From assembly GCA_902582165.1 (NCBI GenBank), contig CACHQZ010000001.1:124001-188000 (forward strand): DNA of 64,000 bases, given 5' to 3'. Of this stretch, positions 1 through 9,989 are shown one piece after another. The stretch is from an uncultured Pelagibacteraceae bacterium. GTDB taxonomy: Bacteria; Pseudomonadota; Alphaproteobacteria; Pelagibacterales; Pelagibacteraceae. Under the pieces are notes generated by a model. The model was given only the letters and a program-made list of their open reading frames with translations. It did not search any database and was not told the DNA's origin. The position numbers were made by a program, and so were the translations under genes. The number at the start of each line of letters is the position of its first letter. The stretch's first letter is position 1.

Positions 1-1
1 G

Positions 2-358
2 ACTAAACAAAGAGTTGAAATAGCTAAATTTTTATTCGAAAGAGAAAAAACTTTTCATTTTACAGTCGAAAGTTTAAACAAACTTTTAATCAAAAAATCA
101 AATTCTAAAATTGCATTAGCTACAATTTATAATACTGTTCACGCTTTCAAAGCGTCTGGACATTTAAGCGAGGTTGAAGTGAGAGGAAATAAAACTTATT
201 TCGATACAAATGTTTCAAACCATCACCACTTTTATGATAGTGAAACTTCAGAATTAATTGATATTGATGCGAATGATATAGTAATTCAAAAAATTCCTAA
301 AGCACCCAATGGAAAAAAAATTAAGAATGTGGAGGTATTTATAAATTTGAAAAAATGA
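2..358 (+). CDS. irr: Irr/Fur-family transcriptional regulator, 3' part
   Basis: This is the C-terminal 118 codons of a Fur-superfamily repressor; the 5' end lies outside the window. The visible part starts inside the winged-helix DNA-binding domain (ATIYNTVHAFKASGHL resembles the Fur recognition region) and continues into the dimerisation domain. The His-rich NHHHFYD stretch followed by SELIDID resembles Irr, the alphaproteobacterial iron/heme-responsive branch, more than classic Fur or Zur. No Cys-rich zinc motif is visible in this part. Irr proteins sense iron status through heme and often repress heme-using or peroxide-related genes. The next gene is the heme enzyme katG, and a near-palindromic site lies between them. 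The Irr assignment rests on motif resemblance only. Confidence 0.8.
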   Translation, partial: TKQRVEIAKFLFEREKTFHFTVESLNKLLIKKSNSKIALATIYNTVHAFKASGHLSEVEVRGNKTYFDTNVSNHHHFYDSETSELIDIDANDIVIQKIPKAPNGKKIKNVEVFINLKK

Positions 359-369
359 CAGTTTGTCGC

Positions 370-2577
<2,208 letters not shown>

Positions 2578-2578
2578 C

Positions 2579-3208
2579 ATGGAAACCATAACAAAAATGG
2601 AAAATATGGAGTCTTTAAATAAGAATGTTAATGGAGATTTTTATAAAGTTCCTTTTTTAAAATTTGATATTAAAAAATTAAGAGGTGATTTAGAAAAAAT
2701 TTTAGAGAAAAAGAATTTTAGCACATTAGGAATTAAAAGTTTTGGAGCTATTCCTCTAAATCAAATTCCTGGAGACCGATCTTCCATAGAGGGTCATAAT
2801 GTAAGAGGGACCTATTGGACGATACCAGATGAAAGCGGCAAGGAAGCCAAAAGAGATCAAGCTATAGACGAGTCTAAGTACACCGAACTTTTACCTGAAT
2901 TTAAAGGAACTTATTTTGAAGAAATTTTTAGTACATTAAAAAATCATTTCAAATTAGGAAGGATAAGAATACTTTTAAAAGAACCTAGATCAACTTTGAG
3001 CTGGCACAGAGATCCCGAGCCTAGGCTGCACATTCCTATTATTACTAACAAAGGGTGTAGAATGGTTATTGAGGAAGTGAGCAAACACATGCCAGCCGAT
3101 GGTTCAGTAACAATTACAAATAATACAAAATATCACAATTTTTTTAATGGAGGGGAACAAAATAGAATACACCTAGTTGCTTGTGTTCTAGAAAATCCAT
3201 TTAACTGA
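2579..3208 (+). CDS. Aspartyl/asparaginyl beta-hydroxylase-like 2OG-Fe(II) oxygenase
   Basis: Probable non-heme iron, 2-oxoglutarate-dependent hydroxylase of the Asp/Asn beta-hydroxylase type. The C-terminal half holds the expected pattern: SWHRDPEPRLHIPI (His143, Asp145, His151), the second metal His186 in KYHNFFN, and Arg196 in NRIHLV, where 2-oxoglutarate is normally bound. The N-terminal 100 residues show no motif I recognise. No signal peptide. The start lies one base after the katG stop, and the stop overlaps the next ATG (TGATG), so translation is probably coupled and the gene co-transcribed with katG. The substrate is unknown and could be a protein side chain or a small molecule. Family assignment is good; role is unassigned. 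Confidence 0.75.
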   Translation: METITKMENMESLNKNVNGDFYKVPFLKFDIKKLRGDLEKILEKKNFSTLGIKSFGAIPLNQIPGDRSSIEGHNVRGTYWTIPDESGKEAKRDQAIDESKYTELLPEFKGTYFEEIFSTLKNHFKLGRIRILLKEPRSTLSWHRDPEPRLHIPIITNKGCRMVIEEVSKHMPADGSVTITNNTKYHNFFNGGEQNRIHLVACVLENPFN

Positions 3209-3450
3209 TGACAGAATTCACTCATGGAATTTTATCAGCCTCTAAAACTATATATCAAAATAACAAAGGGTCTATATTAAGAACAATAATTTACACAATT
3301 GGTCATTTTGCTATCGCTATAACTGTTTTAATGTTGATTGCAGAAGTTTCTTTTATGATTGCCCTAACTGATGCTATTGTTGAACCATTAGCAAATGCAA
3401 TTTGGTATTTTATTTTAGATAAAATTTGGAGCTCTAAGTATAAAAAATAA
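3208..3450 (+). CDS. Small DUF2061-type membrane protein
   Basis: An 80-residue inner-membrane protein. Two hydrophobic segments (about residues 26-46 and 47-69) follow a polar N-terminus, and the pattern R-T-I-I-Y...AEVSFMIALTDAIVEPLANAI...DKIW resembles DUF2061 proteins, which have no known function. The start codon overlaps the stop of the hydroxylase-like gene (TGATG), so it is the third member of the katG transcription unit. Its stop is only 2 bp from the stop of the convergent SH3 gene. I see no catalytic residues. The family call rests on size and the two-segment pattern. Confidence 0.7.
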   Translation: MTEFTHGILSASKTIYQNNKGSILRTIIYTIGHFAIAITVLMLIAEVSFMIALTDAIVEPLANAIWYFILDKIWSSKYKK

Positions 3451-3452
3451 TA

Positions 3453-3899
3453 TCATAATAGACCCCACAAAGAGTCCTTTTTAACCCAACCATTAAAATC
3501 TTCTACTTGTACTTTGCACCAGGCATTCTTACACTTTTTTATTCTACAAAGCCTTCCTTTTTTTAAGATTACAAAAGGCTTCGAGTATAAAGAGGGTTTA
3601 TCGAAAACTAATTGATCATCATCAATAGTTATCGCAGCCTTTTTTTTTGACAATTGTGATATATGAATCCAACCAGAGTTATTTTCGTGATCTCTAATCT
3701 TTCTGAAATTTTCAAATTTGTCTTGAATTAAAACAGGTAAAAATTTTTTTTTATAATATAATTTAACAGGATATTTGAAAGAGGGACCTTGTCTAAGATT
3801 TACTTTTTCATTTCTTAAAGTTAAAAAATACTCATCAAAAGCATATAGGTTAGAGACTGAGATCATATATAAAATGGATAAAGAAATTATTTTGAGCAT
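3453..3899 (-). CDS. Secreted bacterial SH3-domain protein
   Basis: A 148-residue protein with a signal peptide (residues 1-20, probable cleavage after LYA) and two SH3-like repeats. The first begins with VNLRQGPSFKYPV and contains the typical GWIHISQL strand; the second covers about residues 90-148 and ends WCKVQVEDFNGWVKKDSLWG. Such bacterial SH3 (SH3_4/DUF1058-type) proteins act in the periplasm, often binding peptidoglycan or other cell-wall ligands. The start lies inside the end of moeB (13-bp overlap), making it the last gene of the ubiE-ubiB-coaBC-dut-moeB operon. There is no catalytic domain, so it is a binding protein at most. Confidence 0.8.
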   Translation of the reverse strand: MLKIISLSILYMISVSNLYAFDEYFLTLRNEKVNLRQGPSFKYPVKLYYKKKFLPVLIQDKFENFRKIRDHENNSGWIHISQLSKKKAAITIDDDQLVFDKPSLYSKPFVILKKGRLCRIKKCKNAWCKVQVEDFNGWVKKDSLWGLL

Positions 3900-4636
3900 T
3901 TATTTTTACAATTCGGATTTAAACCTAACTTTATATTTCTAAAATTTGATTTGAGAGAGTCAAACACCATCATTTGATTGCTAAAATTGTCTTTAAAATT
4001 AAGTATTGTTTTTAAAACTTCATTTGCTTGCATCGTCCCTAAAACTCCTGCGACAGGAGAAAAAATACCATCGGATTGACAATTGTTATCCTCATCAGGC
4101 ATCTCAGGCATAAAACATCTGTAGCATGAACCCTTTTTCTTAAAATTAAATTTATACAAATGACCGTAAAATTTACTAATAGCTGCTGAGATTAATATTT
4201 TTTTAGTTTTCTTACACTCATCGTTAATTAAATACCTTGTTTCATAATTATCTGTACCATCACAAATTATTTCATAACCTTTAAACACTGCTTTAATATT
4301 TTCTTTAATTAATTTTATTTTATAAGGAAAAATTTTAATATTTTTATTTATTCTATATATATTTTTTTTAGCTTGGTTAACTTTAAATTTTCCTATATCT
4401 CTTTGAGAGAAAAGTGTTTGTCTGTTTAAATTACTCATTTCAATTCTATCAGGATCTACAATTCCTATAGTTCCAACACCTGACGCAGCTAAATAAGTTA
4501 ATAGAGGACATCCTAAACCTCCAATTCCAATGATTAAAACTTTAGAATTAAAAATTCTTTTTTGTCCAGTAATACCAATATTTTTTAAAATAATTTGCTT
4601 TTCGAATATTTTAAAATCTTTCAAACTTAAACTCAT
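3887..4636 (-). CDS. moeB: E1-like sulfur-carrier adenylyltransferase (MoeB/ThiF family)
   Basis: ATP-dependent adenylyltransferase that activates the C-terminal Gly-Gly of a small sulfur carrier (MoaD or ThiS). The Rossmann nucleotide loop is GIGGLGCP (37-44), with Asp61 and Arg72 (SNLNRQ) in the usual places and Asp129 in DGTDN. Cys186 (NNCQSDG) matches the thiol position of ThiF/MoeB. A zinc site is formed by Cys171, Cys174, Cys243 and Cys247; the second pair is CxxxC rather than the usual CxxC. At 249 residues there is no rhodanese extension. MoeB and ThiF cannot be told apart from sequence alone, since neither moaD nor thiS is in the window. It lies 3 bp after dut. Confidence 0.85.
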   Translation of the reverse strand: MSLSLKDFKIFEKQIILKNIGITGQKRIFNSKVLIIGIGGLGCPLLTYLAASGVGTIGIVDPDRIEMSNLNRQTLFSQRDIGKFKVNQAKKNIYRINKNIKIFPYKIKLIKENIKAVFKGYEIICDGTDNYETRYLINDECKKTKKILISAAISKFYGHLYKFNFKKKGSCYRCFMPEMPDEDNNCQSDGIFSPVAGVLGTMQANEVLKTILNFKDNFSNQMMVFDSLKSNFRNIKLGLNPNCKNKCSK

Positions 4637-4639
4637 TTT

Positions 4640-5080
4640 TTATTTTATTCCTGTTGACCCAAATCCTCCAGTTCCACGAACAGTATCTTCTAAACTTTCT
4701 ACCTCTCTAATGCGTGCTTTAACTATGGGACACAAAACCATTTGTGCTATCCGTGACCCTTTCTCTACTGTGAATATTTTTTTTCCTAAATTAATTAGAA
4801 TAACTTTAATTTCGCCCCTATAATCAGAGTCTATTGTTCCTGGTGTATTTAAAATAGATATCTGATTTTTAGCAGCTAATCCTGATCTTGGTCTAATTTG
4901 TATTTCAAACTCATTGGGAACGCAGACCGAAATCCCAGTCGGAATTAAAGTAGTTTTTCCTGGTTCAATTTTGATTGAGTTTTCAATATTAGCTGATAAG
5001 TCCATCCCAGAAGATCCCAGTGTCTCATATTTAGGTAATCTTACATTTTTAGATAATCTCTTAATTAAAATTTCTGTCAT
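4640..5080 (-). CDS. dut: dUTP diphosphatase
   Basis: Hydrolyses dUTP to dUMP and pyrophosphate, keeping uracil out of DNA and feeding thymidylate synthesis. All five trimeric dUTPase motifs are present: GMDLSA (25-30), RPRSGLA (63-69), GTIDSDYRGEI (81-91), GSRIAQMV (108-115) and the C-terminal P-loop-like RGTGGFGSTG (135-144). The 146-residue length is normal. The start overlaps the end of coaBC by 20 bp; dut beside coaBC is a common bacterial arrangement. Confidence 0.97.
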   Translation of the reverse strand: MTEILIKRLSKNVRLPKYETLGSSGMDLSANIENSIKIEPGKTTLIPTGISVCVPNEFEIQIRPRSGLAAKNQISILNTPGTIDSDYRGEIKVILINLGKKIFTVEKGSRIAQMVLCPIVKARIREVESLEDTVRGTGGFGSTGIK

Positions 5081-6290
5081 TAACTGATAGTTTATCTAAA
5101 ATAATTTCTGCAATTTTATTCGCAATAAAACTTTTCTTGTTTTTTTTTATTTTTTTAATGATCCCTTCATTATTAATTATTGAAACCTCATTATAATCTG
5201 AGTTAAAGCCAAAATTTTTTTTAGAAATATCATTTGCAATTATTAAATCACAATTTTTTTTTCTCATTTTAAAAATTGAGTTTTTATTTACATGCTCTGT
5301 CTCAGCTGAAAAACCAATAACTAATTTTGGTCTATGTTTGTTGTTTTTGCCCAAATATTCAAGAATATCTTTATTTACTTCTAAATTAATAGATTTAAAG
5401 TTATTTAATTCTTTCTTTAATTTATTTTTATCCTTATTTATTGGTTTAAAGTCTGATACTGCTGCTGTGCAAACTGCTATATCTACCGGCAAAGTTTTTT
5501 TTACAGCGTTAAACATTTCATCAGCAGTAACAACTTTTTTTACCATAATATCATTTTGATAAATTAAATTAGAGGGCCCGGTAATTAAAGTAGTTTTGAT
5601 ACCCAGTCTATTAAGAGCTAATGCTATTTCGTATCCCTGTTTTCCACTAGACTCATTTGAAATAAACCTTACTGGATCTAAATACTCTCTTGTTGGACCA
5701 GCAGTAACTAAAGCTTTTATATTTTTTTTCTTAATTAAATTTCTTTTCCTAAAATAATTATCAAGATAAGCGTATATTTGTCTTGGGCTAGACATTTTAC
5801 CATCACCATACTCACCACAAGCCATTTCCCCTTTTTCTGGCCCAATAAATATATAACCAAAATCTTTTAAAATTCTTACATTTTTTTGTGTCGCTTTATG
5901 AATCCACATTCTGACGTTCATAGCGGGTACTAATATAATATCTTTGTTAGAGGCTAAAATTACAGTTGTTGCTAAATCTTCAGCTTTTCCTATACATAAC
6001 TTTGACATAAAATTAGCTGTAGTAGGCATTGATATAATTAAATCTGCCCATCTAGATAAAGAAATGTGATCTATTTCAGCTTCTGAGTTTTTGTCAAAGA
6101 TTTCCTCAAAGGTTTTGCTATTCGTAAGAGTGGTTACTGACAACGCTGTTACAAATTCTTTGCCACCCTTAGTTAAAATTGTTTTGACTTCATTGTTATT
6201 TTTTTTAAGCAACCTTATTAAATCTAATGATTTATAGGCAGATATACCACCGCCTATTATTAGAAGTATTTTTTTATTTTTTACAGACAT
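5061..6290 (-). CDS. coaBC: Bifunctional phosphopantothenoylcysteine decarboxylase / phosphopantothenate-cysteine ligase
   Basis: Two consecutive steps of coenzyme A synthesis in one polypeptide. The N-terminal CoaC flavoprotein domain (1 to about 180) carries the active His75 (DHISL), the PAMN motif (122-125) and the substrate-clamp Cys158 (MACGEYGDGKM). The C-terminal CoaB ligase starts near residue 191 with ALVTAGPTREYLDPVRFISN and includes AAVSDFKP. The 409-residue length is typical. It is the third gene of the ubiE operon, 6 bp after ubiB, and overlaps dut. Confidence 0.96.
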   Translation of the reverse strand: MSVKNKKILLIIGGGISAYKSLDLIRLLKKNNNEVKTILTKGGKEFVTALSVTTLTNSKTFEEIFDKNSEAEIDHISLSRWADLIISMPTTANFMSKLCIGKAEDLATTVILASNKDIILVPAMNVRMWIHKATQKNVRILKDFGYIFIGPEKGEMACGEYGDGKMSSPRQIYAYLDNYFRKRNLIKKKNIKALVTAGPTREYLDPVRFISNESSGKQGYEIALALNRLGIKTTLITGPSNLIYQNDIMVKKVVTADEMFNAVKKTLPVDIAVCTAAVSDFKPINKDKNKLKKELNNFKSINLEVNKDILEYLGKNNKHRPKLVIGFSAETEHVNKNSIFKMRKKNCDLIIANDISKKNFGFNSDYNEVSIINNEGIIKKIKKNKKSFIANKIAEIILDKLSVNDRNFN

Positions 6291-6296
6291 AATTAA

Positions 6297-7862
6297 TTAG
6301 AATACTAATAAAACAACAATTACAATACCAAAAAAGCTAATGACTATATTATTCCTAAAGTTTTTAAGTTTCATTTGTTCCATTTCTAAATTTTTATTAC
6401 CTTCAACAGCTAAATTCAATTTCCCTTCGGCCATTAATTTTAGAGCGTAATCTGCCCGGTCGATAAATTTTGGCAAGTCAGGTATTCTTTTAATTATTTC
6501 TGAGGAAGTTTTAAGAGCTGTATCAATTGAAGATTTTGGACTTTTAGTATCTTTTAACCATTTTTCTAGAACCGGTTTAGACACATCCCAAATGTTTGTC
6601 TCTGGGTATAATTTTCTAGCAACTCCCTCAACCACAACCATAGTTTTTTGTAGTAATAATAGCTGTGGTTGTGTAGCCATATTAAATTTCTCTGTAATTT
6701 CAAACAATTGTGAAAGTAAATTTCCCCCAGAAATATCTTTAATAGATTGACCAAAAATTGGTTCGCCAACAGATCTTAATGCTTGAGCGAATTCGTCTCT
6801 AGAGGCATCTTTAGGAACTAGCCCAGCTTGAAAATGAACATCAGCTACTTTGACATAATCTCTTTGAATAAACCCATACAAAATTTCAGCTAAAAATCTT
6901 CTATTATTTTTATCTAGCCTTCCCATTATACCAAAGTCGACAGGAATAATATTTCCTTGATTATCAACAAACAAGTTACCTTGATGCATATCACCATGAA
7001 AGAAACCATCTCGAACCGCCTGTTTTAAAAAGTGTTGAATTAAGTTTTCAGCTAAACTTTTTAAGTTTACTCCTAGTTCTTTTAATTTCGCTTGTTCTCT
7101 TATTGAAATGCCATCGACCTTATCTAAAGTCATAACTTTTTTAGTTGTATAATTCCAGTAAATCTTAGGAACATTAAATTTCAAATCATTTTTCGTATTT
7201 TCATATAATTCATTAGCCGCCGCTGCTTCAAATCTCAAGTCCATCTCTATATTAGTGATTTCTCTTAGAAGATGAACTACTTCTACTAGCTTTAGTCGCT
7301 TAGCTTTTGAAAAAGTGTTTTCAACTATATAAGCAAATAACATTAAAGCATCCAACTCTTCATTAAACAATCTTTCTATATCTGGTCTTAAAATTTTTAT
7401 TGCAACTTGTTTTTCATAATTTTCTAATTTTATTTTTGCAATATGAACTTGAGCAATCGAAGCGGCAGCAATAGGTTCACTAATTTCTATAATATTTTTA
7501 AAATAAGTTTCCCCGATTTCTTTTTTTATTATTTTTTTTGCGTCATACAAATTAAATGCTGGAACTTTATCTTGTAATTTTTCTAAGTTTTTTGATAGCT
7601 CTCCACCAATAATATCTGGTCTAGTTGCTAAAAATTGACCTAATTTAATGAAAGTGGTTCCCATCTCTTCTAATGCTGAACATAGTCTTTCACCAGCTGT
7701 TTTTTTTTGAACTGCTACATTAGCTGGAGAACCTAAAGAGATAACATTAAAAAAAAAATTTATTGAGCTGGGTAATTTATGAATTTCATTAATAGTCTCT
7801 ATGGCTCCAGATATTGAAATTTTTCTAGCAATTTTAAATAACTTTATTACTCTTTTAATCAT
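6297..7862 (-). CDS. ubiB: UbiB-family atypical kinase/ATPase for ubiquinone synthesis
   Basis: Member of the ABC1/ADCK/UbiB family needed for aerobic ubiquinone biosynthesis, probably as an ATPase that helps extract membrane-bound intermediates. The family-specific KxGQ motif is KLGQ (73-76), followed by the Ala-rich loop in AAASIAQVH, the Lys of VAIKILRPDI, the catalytic-loop GDMHQGNLFV and the DFG-like VDFGIMG. The C-terminus ends in a hydrophobic anchor of about 18 residues. It abuts ubiE directly, consistent with translation from one message and work on the same pathway. At 521 residues it is full length. Confidence 0.96.
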   Translation of the reverse strand: MIKRVIKLFKIARKISISGAIETINEIHKLPSSINFFFNVISLGSPANVAVQKKTAGERLCSALEEMGTTFIKLGQFLATRPDIIGGELSKNLEKLQDKVPAFNLYDAKKIIKKEIGETYFKNIIEISEPIAAASIAQVHIAKIKLENYEKQVAIKILRPDIERLFNEELDALMLFAYIVENTFSKAKRLKLVEVVHLLREITNIEMDLRFEAAAANELYENTKNDLKFNVPKIYWNYTTKKVMTLDKVDGISIREQAKLKELGVNLKSLAENLIQHFLKQAVRDGFFHGDMHQGNLFVDNQGNIIPVDFGIMGRLDKNNRRFLAEILYGFIQRDYVKVADVHFQAGLVPKDASRDEFAQALRSVGEPIFGQSIKDISGGNLLSQLFEITEKFNMATQPQLLLLQKTMVVVEGVARKLYPETNIWDVSKPVLEKWLKDTKSPKSSIDTALKTSSEIIKRIPDLPKFIDRADYALKLMAEGKLNLAVEGNKNLEMEQMKLKNFRNNIVISFFGIVIVVLLVF

Positions 7863-8567
7863 CTAAATCTTCCAACCAGAATGTATTGCAGAAATACCAT
7901 TGGATAAATTTCTGTACTCCACATTTTCAAAACCATTATTAAAAATTAGATCTTTTAATTCTTCTTGAGAGTAGAATGAATCAATACTATTTACCAAATA
8001 TTTGTAAGGTTCATCATCTCCGGCAATCAACTTCCCAATGTAAGGAATAGTTTTTGAATATTTTTTATACAAAAAATTAATTATCTCATTATTAATCTTT
8101 GAGAATTCTAAACACATAAATCTTCCTCCAGGCTTTAAAACTCTGTAAGCTTCTTTTAAAGAATTATTTATATTGGAAACGTTTCTGATACCATAGCTAA
8201 TTGAATATATATCAAACGTATTTTCAGCCAATGGTAATTTTTCTGCTGAAGCATTTACCCAACTTAAATTTTTAAAATTTTTAAGTCTTGTTTTTCCTTC
8301 CGAGAGCATTTTTTTATTAGGCTCTACACAGGTAACATGAGACAAACTATTCGTTTTTTTCAAAAATAATCTGGCTATATCGCCAGTGCCTGATGCTACA
8401 TCTATTAATTTTTGATCATTTTGAGGATTCATCCAATCAATAAATTTCTCTTTCCAACTTCTATGAACACCGAATGATATGATATCATTCATTAAATCGT
8501 ACTTTTTAAATACTTTTGTAAATACTGAATCAACTAAACTTGACTTATCTTGAATATTACTTTTCAT
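7863..8567 (-). CDS. ubiE: Demethylmenaquinone/2-polyprenyl-benzoquinol C-methyltransferase
   Basis: SAM-dependent C-methyltransferase of ubiquinone (or menaquinone) synthesis. SAM motif I is DVASGTGD (56-63), motif II appears as DIYSISYGIRNVSN, and the family sequence LKPGGRFMCLEFS follows. The 234-residue length fits UbiE. First gene of the minus-strand operon with ubiB. Its ATG and that of divergent mutM are only 11 bp apart, so the promoter must lie inside the neighbouring coding sequence. Ubiquinone rather than menaquinone is inferred from the linked ubiB. Confidence 0.96.
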   Translation of the reverse strand: MKSNIQDKSSLVDSVFTKVFKKYDLMNDIISFGVHRSWKEKFIDWMNPQNDQKLIDVASGTGDIARLFLKKTNSLSHVTCVEPNKKMLSEGKTRLKNFKNLSWVNASAEKLPLAENTFDIYSISYGIRNVSNINNSLKEAYRVLKPGGRFMCLEFSKINNEIINFLYKKYSKTIPYIGKLIAGDDEPYKYLVNSIDSFYSQEELKDLIFNNGFENVEYRNLSNGISAIHSGWKI

Positions 8568-8578
8568 AGATCAATTAT

Positions 8579-9445
8579 ATGCCAGAATTACCAGAAGTTG
8601 AAGTTGTTAAAAGGTCATTGAGCCTAAAAATCCAGAATTTGATCATTAAAAAAGTAAAAGTAAATGATAGCAGACTAAGATATAGAGTAAAAAAAAAAGA
8701 TTTAAATATTTTAACTGGAAAAAAAATACTTAGAATTAATAGACGTTCAAAATTTTTAGTTTTTCATTTAGAAAAGGATGTTTTTTTGTTAATTCACCTA
8801 GGTATGACAGGTAAATTTTTTTACATTAATAAGAAAAATAAAAAAATGAAGACTAGTTTTTATTACGAAATAGATAAAAGTAACAAAAAACATAATCATG
8901 TAATATTTTATTTAAGCGGCCGTCAAAAATTAATATATAATGACGTTAGAAAATTCGGTTTTATAAAAACTTATAATAAAATAAATTTCTTAAACAATTT
9001 TCACTTTAAATCTCTTGGTCCAGAACCTTTAAAAAGAAATTTCAATTATAAATATTTTGTAAACTTTATCGATGGAAAAAAAAGAAATGTTAAAAGCCTT
9101 TTAATGGATCAAAAATTTGTTTCTGGTCTAGGAAATATTTATGTTAACGAAATTCTTTTCTTAAGCAAGGTAATGCCATCTAGAGAAGTAAAAAATTTGA
9201 AGACTTTTGAAATCTCAGAGATTATAAAAAATACAAAAAAAATTCTTAAAAATGCTATTAAGTTAGGCGGATCATCCATAAAGGATTTTTCTAGCGAAAA
9301 TGGAAAAAAAGGCTCATTTCAACAAGAATTTAACGTTTATGGAAAAGAAGGTGAAAAATGTTCTAATGCTGATTGTAAAAACATCTTGAGTAAAATTTCT
9401 ATAAGTAATAGAGCATCCTTCTATTGTTCTAGTTGTCAAAAATAA
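8579..9445 (+). CDS. mutM: Formamidopyrimidine-DNA glycosylase (Fpg)
   Basis: Base-excision repair enzyme that removes 8-oxoguanine and ring-opened purines and nicks the abasic site. The mature N-terminus PELPEVE gives the catalytic Pro2 and Glu3; LGMTGKF carries the beta-hairpin Lys. The C-terminal zinc finger is Cys261-x4-Cys266-x16-Cys283-x2-Cys286, with the conserved Arg278 in NRASFYC. Full length at 288 residues. There is no Shine-Dalgarno in the 11-bp divergent gap to ubiE, so the message may be leaderless or start inside ubiE. Confidence 0.96.
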   Translation: MPELPEVEVVKRSLSLKIQNLIIKKVKVNDSRLRYRVKKKDLNILTGKKILRINRRSKFLVFHLEKDVFLLIHLGMTGKFFYINKKNKKMKTSFYYEIDKSNKKHNHVIFYLSGRQKLIYNDVRKFGFIKTYNKINFLNNFHFKSLGPEPLKRNFNYKYFVNFIDGKKRNVKSLLMDQKFVSGLGNIYVNEILFLSKVMPSREVKNLKTFEISEIIKNTKKILKNAIKLGGSSIKDFSSENGKKGSFQQEFNVYGKEGEKCSNADCKNILSKISISNRASFYCSSCQK

Positions 9446-9450
9446 TAGAG

Positions 9451-9479
9451 TTGACCCTAATAATACTGGCATATATAAA
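9451..9479 (+). promoter_or_regulatory. Sigma-70-type promoter of rpsT
   Basis: TTGACC (9451-9456), a 17-nt spacer and TATAAA (9474-9479) form a near-consensus housekeeping promoter. The expected transcription start, about 7 nt after the -10, is near 9486, and the rpsT ATG is at 9490. No purine-rich Shine-Dalgarno lies between, so the transcript would be leaderless or nearly so. Confidence 0.65.
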
Positions 9480-9489
9480 CCTTTAAAAA

Positions 9490-9744
9490 ATGCCCAATAC
9501 TAAATCAGCAATTAGACGAGTTAGAAGAGTAAAAAAACAGACTCAAATCAACAGAATAAGGAAAAGTAAATACAGGAAAGCTTTAAAGGATATGGATGCG
9601 CTTATAAAATCAAAAAATAAGGAAAAAGCCAAAAAATATTTTTCAAAATTTCAATCAATTCTAATGCAGGTTGCTAAAACGGGAATAATTAATAAAAAAA
9701 CCGCCTCAAGAAAAATTTCTAGAATTACAAAAAAAATAAATTGA
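9490..9744 (+). CDS. rpsT: 30S ribosomal protein S20
   Basis: Small-subunit protein that binds 16S rRNA. The sequence begins MPNTKSAIRRVRR, is strongly basic throughout, and has the S20 helix pattern with TGIINKKTASRKISRI near the C-terminus. The 84-residue length is normal. It has its own promoter immediately upstream and no visible ribosome-binding site. The rpsT-dnaA order is seen in other alphaproteobacteria. Confidence 0.97.
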   Translation: MPNTKSAIRRVRRVKKQTQINRIRKSKYRKALKDMDALIKSKNKEKAKKYFSKFQSILMQVAKTGIINKKTASRKISRITKKIN

Positions 9745-9989
9745 ATAAAAATCTGACAATTCAAAGCTGTTAAATTTCTTTCGATTGTAGATTAATATTA
9801 TTATTAGTTAAATTTTTAATTTTCAAACTAAATATAGTTTCTTTCTTAAGTTGAAAAAAATTTATTAAAATCTTTTCCATCGCAACGTTAAATCTACAAC
9901 CGAGATAAAAGTTTATTTTCATTTACAACCTCTACATAGTTGCAAAGTATTTGCAAAAGTCGTTTAAAGGAATATCTAAAAGAAATTTC
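9745..9989 (+). promoter_or_regulatory. dnaA upstream region with a long inverted repeat
   Basis: This 245-bp gap is one of the larger intergenic spaces in the window. It is very AT-rich. A 15-bp element TCGATTGTAGATTAA (9781-9795) recurs in inverted orientation at 9888-9903 (TTAAATCTACAACCGA) with one mismatch and one inserted base. A short direct repeat, TTGCAAAG then TTGCAAAAG, lies at 9940-9959. I found no TTATCCACA-like DnaA boxes, so I do not call an origin. It probably holds the dnaA promoter and regulatory sites. Confidence 0.4.

Noticed and set aside
9745-9989. Replication origin beside dnaA
   Set aside because: AT-rich with repeats, but no recognisable DnaA boxes; without genome-wide skew I will not call an origin.
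9951-9989. TTG start extending dnaA by 13 residues
   Set aside because: Rare start, no ribosome-binding site, and the extension does not resemble DnaA N-termini; ATG 9990 fits better.
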